Source of the DNA: Scleropages formosus
Taxonomy: Eukaryota; Chordata; Actinopteri; Osteoglossiformes; Osteoglossidae
Assembly: GCF_900964775.1 (NCBI RefSeq)
Contig: NC_041827.1
Coordinates: forward strand, 23,282,568 to 23,346,567
Length of the DNA: 64,000 nucleotides
Direction of reading: 5' to 3'
The translations under genes were made by a program, and so were the position numbers. This document shows, piece after piece, positions 11,738 to 43,564 of this stretch. Positions within the stretch are counted from its first letter, which is position 1, and each line of letters starts with the position of its first letter. The notes beneath the pieces were generated by a model. That model did no database searches, was not told the origin of the DNA, and was given only the letters and a program-made list of their open reading frames with translations.

Positions 11738-12498
11738 ATGGCGGGCGAGAAAACCTTCTACGACTTCTCGGCGGCTCTGGTCACCGGGGAGCTCTTCAGT
11801 TTCTCCTCTCTAAGGGGCAAAGTGGTGCTCATCGAGAACGTGGCGTCTCTCTGAGGAACGACCACCAGGGACTACACCCAGATGAACGAGCTGCAGGCGC
11901 GCTACGCCGACAAGGGGCTCGTCGTGTTGGGGGTTCCCTGCAACCAGTTCGGACACCAGGTGGGTGGGGCCGATCGTGGGCAGGGGGGGCCGCTGCGACC
12001 CACTACAGGTGGAGGCGTGGGAGGCACCTGAGAGCCCCTGTCCAGTAGAACTTAATTGTTCATGGTGACTCGACTCAAGATCGACAACGAAGCTGCAGTT
12101 GGTTTGTTTTTGGAGGGTTTTACTGAATGGTGGTGGTCCTTCTCTTACAGGAGAACTGTAAGAATGAGGAGATCCTCAGCTCCCTCAAGTACGTCCGTCC
12201 AGGGAACGGCTTTGAGCCCAAGTTCCAGCTGTTGGAGAAAGCAGATGTGAACGGGAAGGACGCCCATCCGTTGTTCGTGTTCCTCAAGAAGAAGCTGCCT
12301 TTCCCCAGCGACGACTCCACGTCCCTCATAAACGACCCCAAGCACATCATCTGGAGCCCCGTGTGTCGGAATGACATCGCCTGGAACTTCGAGAAGTTCC
12401 TCATCGGGCCTGATGGAGAGCCCTTCAAGCGCTACAGCAGGTGTTTCCTCACCAGCCACATCGAGGCCGACATCCAGAAGCTCCTCAGTCTGATGTAG
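11738..12498 (+). CDS. gpx1: Glutathione peroxidase 1 (selenoprotein)
   Basis: GPX1 reduces H2O2 and organic hydroperoxides with glutathione in the cytosol and mitochondria. Exon 1 is 11738-11959 and exon 2 is 12151-12498, phase 0, joined by a 191 bp GT-AG intron; the product is 189 aa, slightly shorter than the usual ~200. An in-frame TGA at 11852-11854 (codon 39, within ENVASL-U-GTT) is the selenocysteine codon, not a nonsense change, since homology continues at once with [13 protein letters not shown]. The other family landmarks are present: NQFGHQ (Gln of the catalytic tetrad, residue ~74) at the exon 1 end and AWNFEKFL (Trp-Asn of the tetrad) in exon 2. Gene order gpx1-usp4 agrees with human 3p21.31. 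A plain translation would stop at codon 39 and miss the gene. Confidence 0.97.
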
Positions 12499-12604
12499 CG
12501 CAAATGGCAGTTGTGTCTCGGCAGAGCGGGAGAAGCGACGACTTCGTTCTTTTGCTGCTCGCCTCCGTCTCTTAAAATGCTCTTGAGCTTTCGGTGCTTT
12601 CCTG

Positions 12605-12682
12605 TACGTGATGCATCTCTGTTTTGACTCTTAATCTATGGAGATTTCCCTTGAAATCTGTGTGAGAGGGATGTCTGATGAA
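12605..12682 (+). promoter_or_regulatory. Candidate SECIS element in the gpx1 3' UTR
   Basis: A GTGAT at 12608-12612 opposes a TGAT at 12676-12679, as in a SECIS quartet. Directly above them, 12613-12620 (GCATCTCT) pairs with 12667-12674 (AGGGATGT) over 8 bp with two wobble pairs. AA at 12633-12634 lies on the 5' side, and a perfect 7 bp apical hairpin (AGATTTC/GAAATCT, loop CCTT) spans 12642-12659, as in form 2 SECIS. The core is GTGA instead of the usual ATGA and the AA is further out than typical, so this is a candidate only. Confidence 0.35.
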
Positions 12683-12877
12683 AAGGTAAAAGTCTTAACT
12701 CTACAGTTGTATTTTGTGCAGGCAAAGCATAGTAAAGTTTCATTGCTGATGAACCAAATGGTCTTATTTGGGTTTTCTGTATGTGCTCTGTGCAGATATT
12801 GGGGTCCCCCCCACTTCCTGTTTAGAGGCTATACTGCAGAATAGGGGTAAATGACCGCTTTTAGCGTGCCTTCTCGT

Positions 12878-12883
12878 AATAAA
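12878..12883 (+). terminator. gpx1 poly(A) signal
   Basis: AATAAA ~380 nt after the gpx1 stop; the first canonical signal downstream of it. Confidence 0.6.
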
Positions 12884-15800
12884 ACAACTTGTGAAAATAG
12901 TTTACCTTTTGAAAGTAAACTAGAAGAACTAAAATCTCCATGCACGGTTCATATTACAGAACTAGGAAGTGCCATTAACACCCTCTTTACTTAAGTGCTG
13001 TTGACATATGAGTCCTATCCAGGGACCTGCAGCCTATACACATCACAGATGCAAGTCATGATGATGAGTGAAAACGAGGGTGTAAAAGTGCAGCTTGGCT
13101 GTGAGTTTGGGTCCTGTGTGTGACAATTAGTCACTGCATGAAGAAACAAAGTGCGGTGAAGTTTCAACGGGTAGGAGTGTGCAATTTTTTTTTAGATCTA
13201 GTCATCGGGCAGACATTCTTCCCTAAAGCCATATGTCTGGAAACAATACAAAAGTGTGTTTCACAAAGAGGAGGAGACACTTGGCTGCAGCCATGTGATT
13301 CTTGAGTATAATTTCTCCCCACTTCATAAACCAGTACACATCGAGTACTGGCATAGTTTTTTCTTTTAAGATAGCAACCTGCACATTCAAGACTATCTTA
13401 AATCTGAACATGGTTTATGCAAAAACTAATACACTATAATGCAAATAATTAAAGTGATAATCTGATTACAAAAGATACACACATCTAGTATGAAAGGAGA
13501 CACCTCTTTTTGAGCTATTGTACAGTAAACACTAGTTCCTGCTCATTTTCAGCAGGGTTGAGCTGGTTAATCTTTCATTGATTTATAGTTAACCATGATT
13601 ACTCCACTTCCTGAGAGCAGCATGAAGTTATGGGCCTGTTTTTGTCCGGGCCAGTCTGTAATGAGCCTATTTTGAGCTACGTAAATGGCTCCTGTGCCAC
13701 CAACACCATGGCAACAGAGCCTGTGGCTCCTGGCAGGTGCTGCGACTCTTATGAAGCTGTTATGAAGCCACCCTAACCAGCTACGAACTCCATCTGGATC
13801 ACAAAGCACAAGGGCTACACATCCAAAATAACAATGACACTTTTCTTCAATCCTCACAACAGGTTTAACAAACTAAAACTAGAGTTACTTTAAACACCGG
13901 TTTGCTGTATTCCACAAAGTAGCACTGGTTTGCATTTAGCTGTTAACAGAACCCATCCTTATGTTTTATATTTTTTAATGAAAATTTATCAGTTCAAATA
14001 ATCATCCTAATCTTCAAAGTGGGATTCAAAAGACTTCCACATTAATGCTGCACCATGACCATGAAGAACAGGTTTATTTATACACACACAGAGTATCTAA
14101 AATGAGGAATAGGTTATGTGATTAATTCAATTTATTTTTATAGAGCACTCTTCTCACACAATGACAGCATCACAATTGTTAACTGAGTGACAATTATTAA
14201 TGATTAATTAATGTGTGTGACTAATAAGTGTGTGACAAGCAGTTGAGTTGCACCATTTCCTGGCTGGGAAAGAGCAGGATCGTTTCAAAATGGTATGAGG
14301 AAGTTTGTGAACGGGGAAGGAGGAGAACAAGACAAAAGCATGTGTATTTTAAAGGAATTACAAAACAAATCACACGTTAAAACCATAATTTTTTATATAT
14401 TTGGTACTTGGAGTGATAGATATTCTAGAAGACAAAGAGCTGCCGGGCTGCATTCATTACAGCAGGACCTCAGAAACCAAGATGAGATGCGGGGCCTGCT
14501 AGGTTTACCTTACCCAAGTACTTCAATCTGAATGTCTCGAGTAAACATTTTGCTGTATCAAAGATTAAATCCATAAACTGTTTAAGTGATTCAGCAAGTT
14601 AAGAAAGTTGTTGAGAGAAAGCACAGCTCTGCTGCTTTCAGAGAAGACACTTCAGTTACTGTCAGAATTAGCCCATAAATTGCAGGCTATATGGCACAGG
14701 GTATAACCTCTAATCTCAGTACAGCTGAGCCTGAGCAAAAAGCACATCATCTAACCTCTCTTTCCAGGACCATAGCTGCAAAACCTTGTTCAAGGTGTCA
14801 GTTTATATAAATAAATAAATTTAAAAAAAAAAAAGCAGTGGCACGTAAGCGTATAATGGTCAACGATAGTTATAATTTTCCTCATACACAATTCCGAGCT
14901 CCTAGGCACAGTAAACTGGTTTATTTAAAAAATTATACATTGAGACATTGTGATATTTTCAGTTTATTTACCAAATATACTCAAGCGCTTAAGAGAAAAA
15001 TGTTCCTTACGCATAGTACTTACAGGATGTATATTATAATAAGCCATAATTTAAACAAGCTGGAATTACCCTAAATGCATGTACATCTCAAAATCAGCTC
15101 TCACACATTTCTTCGTGCGTCTGGGAGAAGAAACCATCACACTTTAACGGGAGCCCAGGTATGGAATGATGACCCAACCTAAAAAAAAAACTTTTCAGTT
15201 ACAAGTGCACACATTTATACATCCAAATATTTCAAGTGTTTCTGTTTAAGCTTAAATACAAAGTAACAAAAATGTCTGCTACTGAAATTAATCCAAAACT
15301 GGGAGAAGCACATTATGGAAATAGCCCAACAGTCACCAAGCTTCATCCTTTAAACTATGATTAAAAAATAAGAGCCAGATTATTTTATATGCATACATAA
15401 CGACACTACTCTTGCATTGATAAGGGATTTGAAGCACCCGGAGTTCTTGTATTTTATCATTTAGACATTTGAAGGAAAAAGAAAAAACTATTTGCTTAAT
15501 TAAGTGGCAGCATTTTCCCAATAAAACGTAGAACAGAACGGTGCTGAGCATGGGGACGAGGAATGGCAAGCGCCGCTATCGGTCTCACTGCAGCCGTTCA
15601 CCGTGATCCTTTAATTACAGTGTAAAGGGGCTCGAGTCCACTCCTCTGCGCTCGGACGCGACTCAAGTTCGACAGCACTGCTTAAACAGTGCCCGCTGGA
15701 CACCTTAAATGCCAGGTGAGGAGGGACACTATAGTGTTAACTACTTAAACATAATTAAGAACAAGTAAAAACCAGCTTAGGCTGTGGCTGCCGGTGACCA

Positions 15801-17583
15801 CTCTTGAGCAGCCTTACAAAAAATGCTTCATTTTTGATATTTATGAAGGATGACCTGAAGGACTTTTGGCCAGTATACTGTGCGAAGCATTGCGTAACCA
15901 CAGACCATGTTAAGAGTACTGGATAACCAATCTGATGTATTCTTGTAAAGAATGAGCCGATTACTGCTAATTAAATGTTTACTGTAGTTGCATTCCATGG
16001 AAAGACAGATTAGACTTTTACTTTTCCACCAGTTTGTATATATTTTAAACAAACATTTACCAATTTTCCAGTTAAGCAGGGAGAAAAAAATTCCCTCCTC
16101 CATGCCACGAATCAATGCAGCCAGATGAAAATGACATTTTTAATTATTAGAAACTTTGATATGTATGCAAATAAAAACAGCACTGTTAGAAGTATGGTAT
16201 TTTTTACTGTCTGATGGAAAAATGAAAATATAAAATGTTGAGGGATTACAAATATTGATACATGACAAACCTAAACAGTAGGCACCAATCCATTTCACCG
16301 AGATATACAGTATCCCAATGCCGTGCCCTTTCTCTTCAGTGAGAATTATTCACTTTCTCTAGGAAGATTTCCATGCAAAAGGAAGAGCATTACGACATAA
16401 GATAATAAAACATGATAAAATGTAATAAATGACAACTCTTCTTTCTAGAAAAGACATCCGCAGAGGCCAGGTGTGGCTGTTGTGCCTTTCCCTTATTTAT
16501 GCGTTCCAAAGCTTCGGCCACAATTTTCTGTGGAATACATGTTCAGCAAAAGATGAAACCAAAATCACCTAGGAGCTTAATTATTTCCAAATATGTTTTA
16601 AAAAGAACTCACCACTGAGTATAGCCAGCACTGCACACAAGTCACTATTTTTTTTTTTTGTTTCTACAATGCACAGAAAACAGAAGAACACTCCTATGGA
16701 ATACAAACATGCTGAATTGTATTTCCAGTCCATATTCAGCTGTAGGAAGTTTTTCGCAGTTTAATCTTGAAAAAGAAAGGTTTATTTCTGTCCTTTTTCA
16801 GCCAACTAGTTGGCACAGAGATCATCACTCAGAATGCTGAAACACTAACTAAGACTTGCATCTCCTTGCTCATGGGTGTCAATTCGCTTTTGTTAGAGTA
16901 AGGTGAGTTCTAGTCTCCTGCATAACAGCAGAACTTCAAGTGTCAGCAATTTAGCACCATTTCCACAAACAGACACTGTGGCATCCACCCCCCTGGGGAA
17001 AAAAAAAAAAAAAAAACCCCACTTGTGATGCATCACTGAAGAGCACAGATTAAAACTTAGCGGCAATAGGAACTAAAGTAGGAAAAATCTACCTTAACCC
17101 TTAAAAAAAAGATAAAATCTATAAATGTTTAAATATTCTCTATCTACTGCCTCTCAAAAAGAGCCTGACTGGCCCTCAATCCTAAAGTGAAATTGCTTGA
17201 AATGATGCATGTTTTCAGTATGCCACATTGCTAAGAGTCTGCTGATGTTCTGGTGTTATCCCCTTGTTTTTCCATCATATTCCCTGTCTCACAGGGGCCA
17301 CAGAGCAGTGCTACACAAGAAACCGACCGACATGGCACTACCAACGGCTGAAAAAGGAGCAGCGTGTTGAGCGCAGACTGCTTCAAACCATCCCTCTGAG
17401 GTCTGTCCCATCAAGGCAGGACCAGTTAATCACAAACAGCATCTGTGGGGAGTTGGGGTGGAAGGGAGGGGTGATTTCGCTTCAGTTTAACAGGCCTGCC
17501 ATCTGCCTGGGAGCTTCTTCTTTGTTGCTAAAGGCACAAGTCAAGATAGCGCAATGCTGTACTGTGTCTAAGGGTATGTGTGT

Positions 17584-17627
<44 letters not shown>

Positions 17628-18220
17628 ACACCCAAGAGAGCTGAATGGGATTCTGCAAATATTTTAATCTCTAAGATAGCCTCTCCAACTCAATTACATG
17701 TAGAAGCAGAAAAGACATGACAAGTGAATGATACCCCCCTCCCCACCCTCCCACCAAGCCTACCACCCATACTGTTGGAAAACTGTGTACACCTTGGAGC
17801 GCTTTGGTAAAAACAAACATGTGCATTTGGCTTCATATTATAATCAATATTTTCTTGTGACATTTCCAGGGCGCCACTGACAAGGCTACCCTTACTTATG
17901 TATTGATTATTCCACTTTAACATTCCGGTCGTCCAGTGAGAGGTTAACAATCGCTGTACATGCTTCTTTCTTGAGCTACTGCAGTAAACTAGGTTCACAG
18001 GTCAGCAGGTCACGGTCTCCGCAACAGGGAGTCTCTCAGATGACGCATCAAAACAATTCAGCTCATGGTGACGATGCACATGGAAAAAAATAAAAAACCG
18101 GAAAGCAACAGAGGGCTATAATAATATCGATTCAGTACAAGTCTTAAATCACTGGAGTAGCTCTGCATGTGTGCGTTAATGCGTCTCATTTTAGCATTTG
18201 TCCCAGAAAATCCTGGCCTC
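12884..18220. other. 5.3 kb without a recognisable gene; likely long usp4 3' UTR plus gpx1-usp4 spacer
   Basis: The region is AT-rich with no reading frame resembling a known protein and no clear SINE. TTTATT (AATAAA on the minus strand) occurs at 14073-14078 and at further points such as about 14135, 14925 and 14962, so usp4 could have a 3' UTR of several kb with alternative ends. A (TG)n run lies at 17579-17622. gpx1 and usp4 converge here. Confidence 0.5.
17579..17622. repeat. (TG)n microsatellite
   Basis: About 20 TG units with one interruption, in the presumed 3' UTR side of usp4. Confidence 0.9.
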
Positions 18221-35534
<17,314 letters not shown>

Positions 35535-35975
35535 CGCGCCGTCACTGAAGCGCAGTCGGCGGGGGCGCGCTGGAGCGGAAATGCGATTCGCGAGCGGGCG
35601 GACGGCGCGGGAACGGCGCGAGAGCACCGCGAGAGTAGCCGACGCTGCGCGCGCCTCGTGCAGTCGGTTCACTCGCCGAAACACCGCCTGTCAGCGTGAT
35701 CGCGTCATAGAAGCTGCTCGTCAGTCAGAGCCGTTCGCCCTGCCCTGGGCCTGGCGCGCGACGTCTTCAGCCCCCTACCAACTCCCCCATCATTGATTAC
35801 TACCTTTTCGGTTCTTATGAATTGATTCCATTTCCTATGAACCAGTGACCAGTTTATATTGTGAACCTCTAACGGAGTTCATTTTACATCTTAAACTTTG
35901 AATTACAACATTACATAATGCATCAGCGTCCAAAGAATCGGGTCGACATGGTATTTTTCCTTTTAATTATTATTA

Positions 35976-35981
35976 TTTATT
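35976..35981 (-). terminator. emc3 poly(A) signal
   Basis: TTTATT on the plus strand is AATAAA on the minus strand. It lies ~970 nt beyond the emc3 stop and ~440 bp before the usp4 start codon, implying close tandem packing. Confidence 0.5.
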
Positions 35982-36951
35982 GCTCAGCCAAGTCCAAAAT
36001 GATACTGTATATTGCTAACAGGTGCCATGTTGACCACGAAGCAGCCGAACCACAGTACAGTAACGTGTGTAGTCCAGTCCGGCGCTCATAATCCACACAC
36101 ACGGCAGCGACACGACTCACCCACGTGTGTCTTTGTAGCACTAGTGCTGTAGGAGCAAAGAAAAACCTCAAACTCAAGCAGATTTTGTCAAAACAGTCTC
36201 TTTACAAAACATGGGTGAAATTACAAAAAGTATGGGGAGATAAAAGAAGCACAATGCAGCAAACGACCACTGACGTCTAGCACATTTGAAGAAGTCACAT
36301 AAGCGGTTGGCCGAGCACCAGGACCGCTTTCGGCTCTACAATTCAAACACGTTACAAGGGGAATGTCGCCGTTACATGAGGCAAAAACACTGAGAACAAA
36401 CAAAAAAAAAAAAAAAAAAAGAGGCAGCATCAGAAAAGATGGGAGTTAGATAAGAGACATGGCCAAACTTCTCCTCCAAACCCCTGTACAGTTCATCATT
36501 ACACTAAGAGCTGCATAAAATGTTCCTTTCTCAATAGCATCCTCTCCAAAATCCACAGGTAGGGTCATGTTCAGTGAACAAAACTGTTCGCGTTACCATA
36601 CATAATGAAACCACCTTTAAGATATGTACTGCCATGACAAATTCTAAGCAAAAATGTACATCTTTTCATCGAAGTAATGCTGGTAGCTTAAGGGGTACTA
36701 AAATGACTTCTTGCATGAGGTTAGTAGTTGTGATGCATACTTTGAATGGGTCTTCAACAAGAGGTGTAACTGCTTTGTTGGTTTTCAACACGTGGACCTC
36801 AAGCTGACACCTCTCTATCAACAGTGCCCAACAACACTCAGTCTTCCATCCTTCCTTCTAGCAGCTCTGCCTTGGACGAGTCTTCTCTAACTAGCTAATA
36901 AGGTCCCTTAACCAAACCCTGTGGCAACTCTCTCCAGTACTTCGAAGCTGA

Positions 36952-41906
<4,955 letters not shown>

Positions 41907-42299
41907 TCACGAAGAGAAAGAAACATAATTTGCACGTTTATAAATTTAAGTGTTAAATGCCGCGTAAGGAACGACCCATCACGCACGCACGCACACTGAC
42001 TGACTGACTCCACTCGTCGACACACACACACGACAAGGACAACGCCGGTAACCAACGGCCTGGCCTGAAATTTTTTTTCCAGGCCGGAACAAAGCTACCA
42101 GCTCGGGCTGCTTCTTCTCAGCTTCTTCTACTAGACTAGTACTACTAGGAGGCGGTATTAGAAAATATAAACAATGACTGAACTCATATTCGCGCCTACC
42201 TACCGCAGCAGGCTAGCAGTGAGTTAGCTAGTTAGCTAGCAACAGAGCTAGCAATAAAGCTAGCAATAAAAGATGGAAGTTCCTCACAAATGCAGAACG

Positions 42300-42329
42300 A
42301 CTCGAGTCGAGTCGAGTCGAGTCGAGTCG
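42300..42329. repeat. (TCGAG)n pentanucleotide repeat
   Basis: About five to six TCGAG units, each containing a CpG and the XhoI-like CTCGAG/TCGA core, in the CpG-rich emc3/brk1 promoter region. Confidence 0.9.
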
Positions 42330-43505
42330 CTGCCCCCCGCCGGCTCACCCGCTATCAGCTCCGATGAGCGGATTCTTCGTCTCTACAGCGGACGGTCCGC
42401 TCGCTATCTGTGGAACCGAGGTGGAAGGGAACTATGTCGAGCGGTCAGAGGGAGAAAAGTCACCGCAGTCCGTAGCTTCGCTAAGGCAACGAGCTGTCAC
42501 TGCACCAACGATCACATAGCGCGGACGGGCAAAGCTCATAACCAGGAACTGCACAACGCGAAAGGCGGCGGAAACACCGGAAGTGCTCGCTCTCTTTCGT
42601 TTTCTCCGCCTCCTTTTTCTTCTTCTGTGGTGTCCGAGTCGTCGAATATCTGCTGAAAGGTCACAGCGCCACCGCTCGGTCGTGCCGCTCTACTCACCTG
42701 GACCCTGAAAGCGGAAGTCCACCCGGTCCCCGCTTTACGTGGTTTCTCTGATACGGCGCTGTTTCCGTGTTTTGAAACAATGTGTCGCCGGTGTCTGAGA
42801 CACCGAAACCGCGCAGATACGTCGCTTGACAGCCGCTCACAAACGAGTGCGTTTTCACTCGTAATGTAAAATTACAAAACCAAAGTGAATCTAAAGGTAT
42901 ATAATTTTACCACGACAAAGGGTGCTTTATAAAGAGCAAGATGTCTTTCGCAATAAATTACTTTTTTTTTTTTTTTTTAGAAATGGGAAGCGTTTGTTCC
43001 CTTCTTCTGTTCCTGTGCTCCATTTCCGTCTGCTACAATGATGTATTTATAGAATCCTAAAGACGTTATGTATTCTAATGCTATACCACATGATTGGTGG
43101 AGAAGAAAAAGGAAATAAAGTAACTGGGAGGAAATGTGGAGAAATTCTGTAACTGTGTTTTTGAAATGTAATTTTTGAGTTTTTGTTGCATGAAATTTCT
43201 GTCACAACCTTTTCCCCCAATCCTTCGTTTTTATTGCTTTTCAAAGTTCTTCCCTCCTGTCCCCTTGTGGTACAGCGTCTGCTAAAATAAGTAATAAAAG
43301 CAATAAACCTTCCTGAAAATTGACTAGAAATGTGGAGTGCGACTTAAAAAATATGTAAGGGCTAATCAGGCGGGATTTTTTCGAGGGGGAAGAAGAAAAC
43401 AGTGACGGAAAGTGCGTTTTGATATTTGCAACCGAAGAATCCTCGCGTCGCCTGAATATCAGGCTTTTTCAGGGCGGGGCGGTCGAGGGGCGCTTTTCTC
43501 CGCAC

Positions 43506-43523
43506 GGCCGCCAGGTGGCGCTG
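43506..43523 (+). promoter_or_regulatory. CTCF-like motif at the brk1 promoter
   Basis: GGCCGCCAGGTGGCGCTG matches the CTCF core CCRSYAGRKGGCRSY at nearly every position. It lies 42 bp upstream of the brk1 ATG, probably in the 5' UTR. Binding is inferred. Confidence 0.45.
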
Positions 43524-43564
43524 TTACCGGTCCCGCCGCTCGCACAGAGAGCGACGCTGCCAAC

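Noticed and set aside
11738-11854. gpx1 broken by an early stop codon (TGA after 38 codons)
   Set aside because: The TGA is at the invariant selenocysteine position of GPX1 and homology continues in the same frame, so it is a recoded codon, not a nonsense change.
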